NCBI RefSeq assembly: GCF_028475105.1
Contig: NZ_CP116936.1
Location: forward strand, 5,765,501-5,829,500
Source of the DNA: Micromonospora sp. LH3U1
GTDB taxonomy: Bacteria; Actinomycetota; Actinomycetes; Mycobacteriales; Micromonosporaceae
Reading direction: 5' to 3'
DNA: 64,000 nucleotides
Part shown: piece after piece, positions 9,892 to 18,081 of the stretch
Numbering within the stretch: the first letter of the stretch is position 1
How the letters are laid out: the number at the start of each line of letters is the position of its first letter
Program-made: the position numbers and the translations under genes
Notes under the pieces: generated by a model
The model's input: the letters and a program-made list of their open reading frames with translations, nothing else
Told to the model about the DNA's origin: nothing
The model's database searches: none

Positions 9892-10461
9892 TCAGCGCAG
9901 GTCGGCGGCGACGAACGACCAGACCTCGAGATCCACCCGTCCACCGCTGACGAACCCGGCGTTACGCAGCAGACCCTCGTAGCTGAACCCAGCCTTCTCG
10001 GCGACCCGGCGCGAGGCCAGGTTGCCGGGCGCCACCCGCAGCTCGACCCGTTGGAAGCCATGCTCCAGGATCAACGCGATGGCCACCGCGTCGACGGCTT
10101 CGGCGGCGAGACCGAAGCCCCGCGCGTGTGGTGCCATCGCATAGGAGATCTCGGTGAGGCGGGCGCCCCAGTCGGTGCGCCGCGTCCACAGCGACCCCAC
10201 CATCTGGTCGTCCTCCCGCCGGAGGACCGCGTAGTGGTCACCCTCACCGCTGTCCCGCCGCTGCCGGGCCAGCTCGGTGCACCAGGCGTGCCCGTCGATC
10301 GGACCGGAGTCGCCGGGCAGCGGCAGCCAACGCCGGGTCAACTTGTCGGCGAAGATCTCCCCGGCCGCCGCCGCGTCCGCCGCGGTGAGCCGGCGCACCT
10401 CGGTGCGGGGAGTGGAGACGGTCAGGGCCGGGAACCGGCGCACCGCCACCTGACCGATCAC
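9892..10461 (-). CDS. GNAT-family N-acetyltransferase (RimJ/RimL-like)
   Basis: A 189-residue acetyl-CoA-dependent transferase. The core motif MAPHARGFGLAAEAVDAVAIALILEHGFQRVELRVAPGN is the RimJ/RimL-type acetyl-CoA loop, followed by RRVAEKAGFSYEGLLRN. The substrate is unknown. The GTG start overlaps the cobB stop (GTGA), so it is translated with cobB, though nothing in the sequence links it to corrin chemistry. Its stop lies two bases from the stop of the convergent PBP gene. Confidence 0.87.
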   Translation of the reverse strand: MIGQVAVRRFPALTVSTPRTEVRRLTAADAAAAGEIFADKLTRRWLPLPGDSGPIDGHAWCTELARQRRDSGEGDHYAVLRREDDQMVGSLWTRRTDWGARLTEISYAMAPHARGFGLAAEAVDAVAIALILEHGFQRVELRVAPGNLASRRVAEKAGFSYEGLLRNAGFVSGGRVDLEVWSFVAADLR

Positions 10462-11864
10462 ACCGACACCCCGCCGGGCTGCGCGGGCACCACCTCGTTC
10501 GTCGGGTCGGCCGCCGCCGCGGCGACCAACCGGGCGGCCGTAGCCGGATGACCGGCCCAGTGCAGGGTGAGCTGCGAGGCGTGCACATTGCGCCAGACGA
10601 AGCCCTCCGGCGCGCCACCATCCCAGCTCCACGCCGGGCGCTGACCGGCGCGGGGGGTGAGCACGGCACGGTGCGCCTTGTGGCCGACCAGCACCGTGCC
10701 GTGGGCGGCCACAACACTGTCGGTCTGGGCGGTCGCCTCCCGGTAGCCGGCCACCAGGCCGTCCCGGCTGACACCGACCGCGTCCAGGACACCGCACATC
10801 GGCAGCCCGTCCAACTCCCGGGCCAGCCAGAGCAGCCCCGCGCCCTCGGCGACCACCGGACGCCCGGTACGCGCCAACTCGGCCACCGCGATGCAGAGCC
10901 GCCGGTTGGCCGACAACTGCTCGGCGTACGTCTCGGGCAGCGCGCCCCCGACGACAAGCGCACGGGTGCCGACCGGCAGTGCCTCGTCGCGCAGCGGATC
11001 GACGGTGACGACCTCGGCGCCGGCGGCCCGCAGCAACTCGGCGGTCTCCGCGTGGCTGAAGCTGCCGCCCGGCCCACCCGCCACTGCCACCAACGGGCGC
11101 TCCGCCGGGGCGGTGAACGCACCCAGGGCCTCCTCGGGAGACCAGGCCGGTGCCGGCAGTGGCGGGGCGGAGCGGGCCAGCCCGAGCAGCCGCTCCAGGT
11201 CGACCGTGGCGGCGACGGCCTCGCCCAACCGGCGGACCGCGCGGACGGCGTCGGCGGACCCGTCGACCACCGGCGCCACACCATGCCGCCGCGACGGCAG
11301 CACCGCCGGCAGGTCGTGGCGGCGCAGCGCGCCGTAGACCGGCACACCGACGTCGTCCAACGCCTCACGCAGCATGTCCTCGTGCCGGGAGGACGCCACC
11401 CGGTTGAGGATCACCCCGCCAAGCCACAACTGCTCGTCGTACGAGCGGAAACCGTGCACGAGGGCCGCCACCGACTGACCCATCGCGGCAACATCGACGA
11501 CGAGCACCACCGGGCTGCGTAGCGCGGCGGCCGCGGCGGCCGTGGACTCCTGCTCCGGGCGGCCACCGACGGAGTCGTACAGCCCCATGCTGCCCTGCAC
11601 CACGGCGAGCCCGGCACCGGCGGCGCCGTGGGCCACCAGCGGAGCGAGCCGGTCGATGCCGACCAGCCGGGGATCGATCACCCGACCTGGCCGGCCGGAG
11701 GCGAGGCCGAGGTAGGCGGCGTCGACGTGGTCCGGCCCGAGCTTGAACCCGGCGACGTCGACACCCCGCTCGGCCAGGGCGGCGAGCAGCCCGATCGCCA
11801 GCGCGTTCTTACCGTGCCCGGAGGACGGCGCGCTGAGCACCAGGCGCGGCACGACGGTCATCAT
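10458..11864 (-). CDS. cobB: Cobyrinate / hydrogenobyrinate a,c-diamide synthase, catalytic Cys apparently replaced
   Basis: ATP- and glutamine-dependent amidation of the a and c side chains of the corrin ring. The N-terminal DTBS-like domain starts with SAPSSGHGKNALAIGLL (P-loop) and later FKLGPDHVDAAYL and VQGSMGLYD. The C-terminal class I amidotransferase domain is recognised by GGALPETYAEQLSAN. Its nucleophile motif reads AEGAGLLWL, whereas family members have Cys after the Glu (ECGGL or ECAGL), so one base (TGC to GGC) removes the nucleophile. ATGs at 11864 and 11861 are both possible; a GAGGAG site favours 11861. Confidence 0.9.
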   Translation of the reverse strand: MMTVVPRLVLSAPSSGHGKNALAIGLLAALAERGVDVAGFKLGPDHVDAAYLGLASGRPGRVIDPRLVGIDRLAPLVAHGAAGAGLAVVQGSMGLYDSVGGRPEQESTAAAAAALRSPVVLVVDVAAMGQSVAALVHGFRSYDEQLWLGGVILNRVASSRHEDMLREALDDVGVPVYGALRRHDLPAVLPSRRHGVAPVVDGSADAVRAVRRLGEAVAATVDLERLLGLARSAPPLPAPAWSPEEALGAFTAPAERPLVAVAGGPGGSFSHAETAELLRAAGAEVVTVDPLRDEALPVGTRALVVGGALPETYAEQLSANRRLCIAVAELARTGRPVVAEGAGLLWLARELDGLPMCGVLDAVGVSRDGLVAGYREATAQTDSVVAAHGTVLVGHKAHRAVLTPRAGQRPAWSWDGGAPEGFVWRNVHASQLTLHWAGHPATAARLVAAAAADPTNEVVPAQPGGVSV

Positions 11865-12043
11865 CGACTCCTCGCGAGCGGCAGCGGGTACGCGACGGGA
11901 CGACCGGGGCCGATCCGTCGGCGTGACGATACCCGTCCGACTGAAGACGCGAGCACCGCCAACCGGGGCCAGCGGACCGCTCCCGGCACGGATCCGGCCC
12001 GGTCCAGCTCAGTGGCGCCGGTCATACGAGTAGCCTCGGTGCC

Positions 12044-12865
12044 GTGTACCGGTTCCTGCTGAGCCCACGCTGGCTGGGCGCTCTCGCGCTGACCCTGGTA
12101 GCGGCTGCCGTCATGGTGTTCCTCGGCAACTGGCAGCTGGACCGCTACCGGGGGCGTACCGAGGTCAACGAACAGATCGACGCGGGCCAGCGGATGGCCC
12201 CGGCACCGCTGGCCAACGCGCTGCGCGTCCCCACCGGCGGCGCCGGGACGGTGGGCCCGGCCCCCGCCAAGGACAAGGTCTGGACCCGGGTCACCGTCAC
12301 CGGCCGGTACGACCCGACGAACACCGTGCTGGTCCGTGGCCGGACGGTGGACAGCCGGGTCGGCTTCGAGGTGCTCACCCCGCTGGTGCTCGCCGACGGC
12401 TCGGCGCTGCTGGTGGACCGGGGCTGGATCCCGCCGGCGCCGGGTGGGGCGACCGCCCAGCCGCCGGTGCCCGCCTCGCCGACCGGCGACGTGACGGTGG
12501 TCGGTCGGGTGCACGAAACGGAGAGCGGCGCTGGCGCGGTGGCGCGGCGCGACGGGCGGCTGGAGATCCGACGGATCGGGGTGTCGCGGCTGGCCGGCGA
12601 GCTGCCCTACCCGGTCTACGGCGCCTACCTGCTGCTCGACGAGCAGACCCCGGCGGCTGACCCGGTGTTCAAGGCGGTGCCGGTCGGGCACGCCAACAAC
12701 TGGCAGAACTTCGGCTATGTCGTGCAGTGGTGGCTCTTCGCGGTGATGGCCCTGTTCGGCTACGGCTGGGTGGCTCGCCGGGAGGCCCGCCGCGCCGCCG
12801 GCATCGGCGCCACCCCGGTTCCGCTGGACCGGGCGGCTGAGCCGACGCCGAGCGCGTCCGCCTGA
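12044..12865 (+). CDS. SURF1 family cytochrome oxidase assembly protein
   Basis: Membrane protein of 273 residues with a transmembrane helix at about 10-30 (LGALALTLVAAAVMVFLGNW) and another near 225-245. The family signature GNWQLDRYRGR comes right after the first helix, and RGRTVDSRVGFEVLTPL and LVDRGWIP mark the periplasmic part. SURF1 proteins help insert heme a or assemble the aa3 oxidase. GTG start. Convergent with the DNA ligase gene, 19 bases away. Confidence 0.92.
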   Translation: MYRFLLSPRWLGALALTLVAAAVMVFLGNWQLDRYRGRTEVNEQIDAGQRMAPAPLANALRVPTGGAGTVGPAPAKDKVWTRVTVTGRYDPTNTVLVRGRTVDSRVGFEVLTPLVLADGSALLVDRGWIPPAPGGATAQPPVPASPTGDVTVVGRVHETESGAGAVARRDGRLEIRRIGVSRLAGELPYPVYGAYLLLDEQTPAADPVFKAVPVGHANNWQNFGYVVQWWLFAVMALFGYGWVARREARRAAGIGATPVPLDRAAEPTPSASA

Positions 12866-12884
12866 CCCGGCCCGCTCCGCTCGG

Positions 12885-14477
12885 TCAGTCGGTGGGGCGG
12901 CCGGTGTGGATGGCACGGACCGCGTCGATGGTGTCGGCCTCGGCGGCGGACTTGTCGTCGCGATACCGCGCCACCCGGGCGAACCGCAGCGCCATTCCCC
13001 CGGGATAACGGGAGCTTGTCTGCACCCCGTCGAAGGCGATCTCCACCACCTGCTCGGGGCGGACCCGGACCACCCAGTCGCCGCGCTCCACGGCCAGGTC
13101 GAGGAAGCGCTCGGTCTGCCAGCGCAGCAACTCGTCGGTGAGCCCCTTGAACGTCTTGCCGAGCATGACGAAGTCGCCGGTGTGCGGGTCACGCGCGCCC
13201 AGATGCAGGTTGGACAGCCAGCCCTGTCGTCGGCCACTGCCCCACTCGACGGCGAGCACCACCAGGTCGAGGGTGTGCCGGGGCTTGACCTTGACCCAGG
13301 CGGCACCGCGCCGGCCGGCGTCGTAGGGGGCGTCCGGTGCCTTGACCACCACGCCCTCCTGCCCGGCGTCGAGCGCGGCGGCGAACGCGGCTGCGGCCTG
13401 CTCGGGGGTGTCGACCTCCATGCGCCCCACCAGCAGCGAGGCGTCCACCGCACCGGCGAGGGCAGCCCACCGCTCCCGGCCAGGCAGGTCGATCAGATCC
13501 TGACCGTCGAGGTGCAGCAGGTCGAAGAAGTACGGAGTGAGCACGGTCGTGCCGGTGCTGGCGGCCGCCGCGAGCACCGCCGGGGCGACCGGTGTGCGCC
13601 CGGTGGTGCTGGGGGTGGTGCGTCGGGCGGCCCGGCTCGACGTCTGCTGGAACGGCAGCGGGCGGCCCGTCTCGTCCAGGCCGATCGCCTCGCCGTCGAG
13701 CACCAGCTCCCGGCCCGGCAGGGCACGGACCGCGGCGACCACCTCGGGCACCCGGGCGGTGATCTCGTCGAGGCTGCGGGTGAAGACGGCGATGTCGGCG
13801 CCGGAGCGGTGCACCTGGATGCGGATGCCGTCGAGCTTCACGTCGACCACCGCCGGCGTGCCGGTCGCGGCGAGCGCCTCGTCGACCGAGGGGGCGCTCT
13901 GCGCGAGCATCGGCGCCAGCGGCCGGCCGACCTGCAGACCGAACCCGGCCAACTCGGCGGCCCCTCCGGCCAGCGCGGCCACCGCGACGGCCCGCAGGTC
14001 ACCGGCGAGGAGCAGGGCCCGTCGGACCGTCGCCACCGGCACTTCGGCGGCCCGGGCCACCGCGTCGGCGAGGAGCCCGGCCTGGGCACCCTGGCGCAGC
14101 TCACCGCTGAACAGGCCGGTGAGCAGGCGCTGCTCGTCGGCCGTCGCCGCCGCGTAGAGAGCGCCGAGCAGCGCCCGACGCCGAGCCTGCGAGCCCGAAC
14201 CATGCACCGCGGCGATCTGCGCGATGGCCGCGTCGACGGCGGCCACGGTCAACGTCGGCTCGTCGGCCGGTGGCGGCAGGTCACGCAGGCTCGCGTAGCC
14301 GACCCCGGTCTGCCGTTGGCGCAGCTCACCGGCGAGATAGCCGGCGCCGGGCTCGACCTCGGCCGGGTCGAGGCGGCGCAACGCATCAGCGAGCAGCTCC
14401 ACCTTGGCCCGCCGGCCGCTGGTGGCGCCGACGGCGGCGGAGGTGGCTGCCAGGTCGAGGAACCGCACGCAGCCCAT
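12885..14477 (-). CDS. ATP-dependent DNA ligase
   Basis: Nick-sealing ligase of about 530 residues using ATP, additional to the replicative NAD-dependent enzyme expected elsewhere. Motif I is VDVKLDGIRIQVH (adenylated Lys, near residue 214), and LVLDGEAIGLD, DLLHLDGQDL, EGVVVKAPDAPY and WVKVKPRHTLDLVV follow in the usual order. It has the N-terminal helical DNA-binding domain and C-terminal OB domain of the Archaea/actinobacterial single-subunit type and no LigD-style polymerase or nuclease domain. The ATG at 14477 is chosen because GGAGGTGA lies eight bases upstream. A GTG at 14468 (VRFLDLA) is the alternative. Confidence 0.93.
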   Translation of the reverse strand: MGCVRFLDLAATSAAVGATSGRRAKVELLADALRRLDPAEVEPGAGYLAGELRQRQTGVGYASLRDLPPPADEPTLTVAAVDAAIAQIAAVHGSGSQARRRALLGALYAAATADEQRLLTGLFSGELRQGAQAGLLADAVARAAEVPVATVRRALLLAGDLRAVAVAALAGGAAELAGFGLQVGRPLAPMLAQSAPSVDEALAATGTPAVVDVKLDGIRIQVHRSGADIAVFTRSLDEITARVPEVVAAVRALPGRELVLDGEAIGLDETGRPLPFQQTSSRAARRTTPSTTGRTPVAPAVLAAAASTGTTVLTPYFFDLLHLDGQDLIDLPGRERWAALAGAVDASLLVGRMEVDTPEQAAAAFAAALDAGQEGVVVKAPDAPYDAGRRGAAWVKVKPRHTLDLVVLAVEWGSGRRQGWLSNLHLGARDPHTGDFVMLGKTFKGLTDELLRWQTERFLDLAVERGDWVVRVRPEQVVEIAFDGVQTSSRYPGGMALRFARVARYRDDKSAAEADTIDAVRAIHTGRPTD

Positions 14478-14493
14478 CCTGCCAGTCACCTCC

Positions 14494-14529
14494 GACACCG
14501 CCCGGGCATTGCCGTGCCCGGGCGGTGTC
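14494..14529 (-). terminator. Perfect 15-bp stem-loop abutting the ligase ribosome site
   Basis: Arms GACACCGCCCGGGCA and its exact complement flank a six-base loop. The hairpin follows the 68-residue protein gene by 35 bases and ends directly at the GGAGGTGA of the ligase gene, so it may terminate the upstream gene and also modulate ligase translation. Confidence 0.7.
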
Positions 14530-14564
14530 GGCAGGGTGCCGCCCGCCTCTGCGCGGACGACGGA

Positions 14565-14771
14565 TCAGGCGGAGACGGGCTCCTCGATGCGCAACCCCCG
14601 GGCACGAACCTCCCCGGCGACCCGGGAGAGCACCGAGTCGAGGGCGACCAGGGCGGCGGAGAGCTCACCGAGCTGTTCGTTGAGCGTGTCCTCGGACCAC
14701 GCGGAGACGTCGACGTCTCCCAGCGCGCTGACAGCGGCCCCCAACCGGGCCATCACCTCGTTCGTACTCAT
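14565..14771 (-). CDS. Small conserved-looking hypothetical protein, 68 aa
   Basis: Not recognised with certainty. The acidic, helical sequence (MARLGAAVSALGDVDVSAW, then LSAALVALDSVLSRVAGEVRARGL) resembles the first helices of DUF222 proteins, but the chain ends there and no HNH nuclease part follows. GC-rich third positions and a terminator immediately downstream support a real gene. Function unknown. Confidence 0.55.
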   Translation of the reverse strand: MSTNEVMARLGAAVSALGDVDVSAWSEDTLNEQLGELSAALVALDSVLSRVAGEVRARGLRIEEPVSA

Positions 14772-14848
14772 GTTCGAAAGGCTATAACAACCAACCGTTC
14801 GACACGCCGTAAACTCCCAGATCAGGGCCAAAGTTGCCGTTCCGACAC

Positions 14849-16216
14849 CTAAATGCCCACTGCCGCCACCTTGCCCAGCAGCAGCGCCTCGGCGAGGCAG
14901 ACCCGGGCAAACTCCCCCAGGTGCAGACTCTCGTTCGGGCCATGCGCACGGGCGTGCGGGTCCTCCACGCCGGTCACCAGGATCGCCGCCTTCGGGAACA
15001 TCTCCTGGAAGGTGGCGATGAACGGGATCGAGCCGCCGACGCCGATGTCCACCGGGTCGGTGCCGTCCCAGGCGGCCCGGAAGGCCGAACGGGCGGCGTC
15101 GAACATCGGCCCCGACGCGTCGATCACGCACGGGTCACCGTCGTGCTCGAAGCTGACCGTCACCTGGGCGCCCCACGGCGCGTGCCTCTCCAGGTGCGCG
15201 CGCACCGCCGCGTACGCCCGCTTGGGGTCGTCGCCCGGAGCGAGGCGGACGCTGAGCTTCGCCTTCGCGGCCGGGACCAGGGCGTTCGGCGCCTCGCCGG
15301 TCGACGGCGCGTCGATGCCGAGGACCGCCAGGGCGGGCTTGGTCCAGAGCCGGTCGGTGATCCGGCCGGTGCCGATGAACTGCACGCCATCGGCCAGCCC
15401 AGCCTCGGCCCGGACCCGGTCCTCCGGGTAGTCGACGACGGCGCCCTCACGGCCCACCAGCCCGTCCACGGCCACGTCACCGGCGTCGTCGTGCAGGGTC
15501 GCCAGCAGCCGGACCAGCGCGGTGAGCGCGTCCGGCACGGCACCGCCGAACATTCCGCTGTGCACCGCGTGGTCCAGCGTGCGCACCTCCACGAAGCAGT
15601 TGACGATGCCGCGCAGCGAGGTGGTCAGTGCCGGCACGCCGATGTCCCAGTTGCCGGAGTCGGCGATCACGATGACGTCCGAGGCGATCTCGTCGCGGTG
15701 CTCGATCAGCAGCTGCTCCAGCGAGTCCGAGCCGTACTCCTCCTCGCCCTCGATGAAGAGGACCACGCCGACCGGCAGCGCGTCACCGTACGCGCGCAGC
15801 GCCGCGACGTGCGCCATGATGCCGGCCTTGTCGTCGGCCGCGCCCCGCGCGTAGAGCCGGCCGTCCCGCTCCACCGGCTCGAACGGGTCGGACTCCCACA
15901 GCGACCGGTCGCCGACCGGCTGGACATCGTGGTGGGCGTAGAGCAGCACGGTGGGCGCACCGGGCGGGGCGGCCCGACGGCCGATCACCGCAGGCTGGCC
16001 GCCGGAACGCACGATGTCGACGTCCAGGCCACAGCCGCGCAGCAGCTCGGCGACCGCCTCGGCGGAGCGTTCCACGTGCGAGTGGTCGAAGCCCTCGAAG
16101 GCGATGCCGGGGATGCGGACGAGGCGCTCCAGGTCGGCTCGTACGCCGGGCATCTCCCGCTCGATGGCAGCCCGCACCTCGGGCTCGGACATGATCGGAG
16201 AGGTCATGACCGGCAT
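14849..16216 (-). CDS. M20 family dipeptidase / metallopeptidase
   Basis: Two-zinc peptidase of the carnosinase-like M20 group, 455 residues. Metal and catalytic residues are visible in order: LLYAHHDVQPVG (His and Asp), ARGAADDKAGI (Asp), EGEEEYGS (general-base Glu and ligand Glu), VIADSGNWD (Asp) and GPNESLHLGEF (His). The dimerisation domain lies between the last two. No signal peptide, so it acts on dipeptides or small amides inside the cell. An ATG three codons downstream (16207) is equally possible. It stands alone, 77 bases from the small gene downstream. Confidence 0.92.
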   Translation of the reverse strand: MPVMTSPIMSEPEVRAAIEREMPGVRADLERLVRIPGIAFEGFDHSHVERSAEAVAELLRGCGLDVDIVRSGGQPAVIGRRAAPPGAPTVLLYAHHDVQPVGDRSLWESDPFEPVERDGRLYARGAADDKAGIMAHVAALRAYGDALPVGVVLFIEGEEEYGSDSLEQLLIEHRDEIASDVIVIADSGNWDIGVPALTTSLRGIVNCFVEVRTLDHAVHSGMFGGAVPDALTALVRLLATLHDDAGDVAVDGLVGREGAVVDYPEDRVRAEAGLADGVQFIGTGRITDRLWTKPALAVLGIDAPSTGEAPNALVPAAKAKLSVRLAPGDDPKRAYAAVRAHLERHAPWGAQVTVSFEHDGDPCVIDASGPMFDAARSAFRAAWDGTDPVDIGVGGSIPFIATFQEMFPKAAILVTGVEDPHARAHGPNESLHLGEFARVCLAEALLLGKVAAVGI

Positions 16217-16286
16217 CGTATGCCGGCCTTACCGTGGCGTGCCGGCGGAGCCCGCACCGTCACCGAACCGGCCGCCCATACGCCGC

Positions 16287-17213
16287 TCAGCGGATGCGCA
16301 CGTAGTAGCGGTCCGCATCGTGCGGCAGCGTCGGCGCGCCATCCACCAGCAGGTCCGCCCGGGTCGCCGTGTCGTCGACGGCGAAGTGCGCCTGCTCCCC
16401 GGCGTGCCAGCGACGCAGCTCCGGCAGGATCCCCGGCCCGTCACGGACGACCGCGCGGGTCAGCCGCAACGACGCGGGTGCGGTGACGAACACGGCCAGG
16501 GTCAGCTCCGGCCGGACGACGGCACGCGCGGCGCTGACCCCCTCCAGCACCAGTACCGGCGCCACCGGCACCGGCACCGGCCGCGGCAGAAAGCGTTGCC
16601 GGACCCAGCTGTAACGCCGGTAGGCACCGGGCTCCGCCCTGCGCAGCGGGGCGAGCACCCACTCGTCGAGCCGGGGCCAGAAAGTGACCTGGTCGTCCCA
16701 ACCATCGAGCAGGTCGTCGGTGTGCACCACCGGCGGTCGGCCGCCGGGCAGCGCCGCCAGGGCATCCGCGAGATGCGCCGCGAACCGGCTCTTGCCCGCG
16801 CCGCTCGGCCCGTCGACCGCGACAAGCCGGGTCCGCCCCAACCGCGCCGGGCCCGCGAGCACCCGACGAGCCAACTCGGCGTACGCCTCGACGACCGCCA
16901 CGGGCGGCCTGCCGGGCAGTTCCTCGACGGTCCCGGCCCCATCCGGCAGCCCTCCGACGTCCACGGCCTCGGGGCCCGATGTCGACCAGCCGGGTTCGGG
17001 GCCCCCGGCCCCATCCGGCAGCCCACTGACGTCCACGGCCTCGGGGCCCGATGCCGACCAGCCGGGTTCGGGGCCCCCGGCCCCATCCGGCAGCCCACTG
17101 ACGTCCACGACCTCGGGGCCCGAGGCCGACCGACCGGGTTCGGGGGGCACCGCGGCCTCGTCTCGGGGGTCACCGCGGCCTCGCGTGGTCCCTCGGCTGG
17201 CGGGTTCGTACAC
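16287..17213 (-). CDS. Uridine kinase-like P-loop protein with N-terminal tandem repeats
   Basis: The C-terminal 200 residues hold GPSGAGKSRFAAHLADAL (Walker A), VVHTDDLLDGWDD, VLVLEGVSAARAV and a later Arg-rich lid, matching the uridine kinase/phosphoribulokinase-like family of actinobacteria. The first hundred residues are a Pro/Gly-rich region with three near-identical 24-residue repeats containing SGPEAVDV and GLPDGAG. Such a tail is not part of the kinase fold. The GTG start is uncertain: translation could begin after the repeats, near VEAYAELARR. Substrate not proven. Confidence 0.78.
   Translation of the reverse strand: MYEPASRGTTRGRGDPRDEAAVPPEPGRSASGPEVVDVSGLPDGAGGPEPGWSASGPEAVDVSGLPDGAGGPEPGWSTSGPEAVDVGGLPDGAGTVEELPGRPPVAVVEAYAELARRVLAGPARLGRTRLVAVDGPSGAGKSRFAAHLADALAALPGGRPPVVHTDDLLDGWDDQVTFWPRLDEWVLAPLRRAEPGAYRRYSWVRQRFLPRPVPVPVAPVLVLEGVSAARAVVRPELTLAVFVTAPASLRLTRAVVRDGPGILPELRRWHAGEQAHFAVDDTATRADLLVDGAPTLPHDADRYYVRIR
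16935..17143. repeat. 72-bp tandem repeat, three copies, in frame
   Basis: Units start at about 16935, 17007 and 17079, marked by GGCCCCATCCGGCAGCC, and differ at only a few bases. 72 bp equals 24 codons, so copy-number changes keep the kinase-like gene in frame. Confidence 0.9.
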
Positions 17214-17267
17214 GACCGAAGTATGCCGCCGCCACCCGCAGCCGGGGTGATCGACTCCAGATCACTG

Positions 17268-17305
17268 ATAGCGCGGTATCCCGCCGACAGGGATACCGCG
17301 CTATC
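17268..17305. repeat. Perfect 15-bp palindrome between divergent genes
   Basis: GATAGCGCGGTATCC and its exact complement flank an eight-base loop. The genes on both sides point away from it, so it is not a 3' terminator for either. It could be a 5' leader hairpin, a regulator site or a mobile palindromic repeat. Confidence 0.75.
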
Positions 17306-17489
17306 GCAGAAGCCGAGTGGATCACGCCGCAGCAGCCGCCAGAGTGGGCCGGGCTGACACGTCCGGCTGACCGCCCTCGTCGGGCACCATCACGTCCGGG
17401 GGAATTGGGGCGGCGACGGGTGACGGGCGGCCCGTTCGCCGCCCGTGGTGCTACCGAATCGGCATGATCGGGTGGTGCTCCGAGACGTG

Positions 17490-17891
17490 ATGAGCCCCGG
17501 TATTGACGCCCTGCTCGAACAGGCCCGCGCCGGGTTGCACCGACTGACTCCGCAGCAGACCGTCGAGGCGGTCCGCGGCGGTGCACTGCTGGTCGACACC
17601 CGTACCGAACTGCAGCGCCGCGAACAGGGCGACCTGCCGGGCGCGGTCGTCGTCGACCGGACCGTGCTGGAATGGCGACTCGATCCGGCCAGCGCCTGGC
17701 GGATCCCGGAAGCCACTGGCTACGACCGGGAGATCGTGCTGGTGTGCCGGCAGGGCTACAGCTCCAGCCTGGCCGCCGCCAGCCTGCAGACCCTCGGGCT
17801 ACGCAGGGCCACCGACATGATCGGTGGCGTCGACGCCTGGCTCGCCGCCGGCCTCCCAACAACCGACCGCCCCGCCGACATCCGCCCCTGA
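17490..17891 (+). CDS. Rhodanese-like domain protein
   Basis: Single rhodanese domain of about 133 residues. ALLVDTRTELQRREQGDLPGAVVV is the typical entry and substrate loop, and LVCRQGYSSSLAA carries the active-site Cys in a six-residue loop, as in sulfurtransferases. MIGGVDAWLAAGLP closes the domain. The ATG at 17490 is preferred; GTG codons at 17445, 17472 and 17475 are in frame upstream. Probable sulfur-transfer role, partner unknown. Confidence 0.85.
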   Translation: MSPGIDALLEQARAGLHRLTPQQTVEAVRGGALLVDTRTELQRREQGDLPGAVVVDRTVLEWRLDPASAWRIPEATGYDREIVLVCRQGYSSSLAAASLQTLGLRRATDMIGGVDAWLAAGLPTTDRPADIRP

Positions 17892-17980
17892 CCCCCGACC
17901 CCCAACCACCCACCCCGTCCCGGTCCCTCCCCTCCGTCCCGCCCCACCCCCGGTCCCCACCCCACCCCACCCCCACCCCT

Positions 17981-18059
17981 GCGTCGATCATGGAGTTGTG
18001 GTGGGGGATGAAGGTAACTAAACAGGGCAGGCCGGGCACCATTACTCCATGATCGACGC
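17981..18059. repeat. Long-arm intergenic palindrome, family B (GATCATGGAGT)
   Basis: Perfect 16-bp arms GCGTCGATCATGGAGT and ACTCCATGATCGACGC are separated by 47 bases between the convergent rhodanese and cobQ genes. The 90 bases before the left arm are almost pure C-rich strand. The arm core is shared with the element at 41493-41555. Confidence 0.8.
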
Positions 18060-18081
18060 GGTCCGGGAAGGGCGGTCGGCT

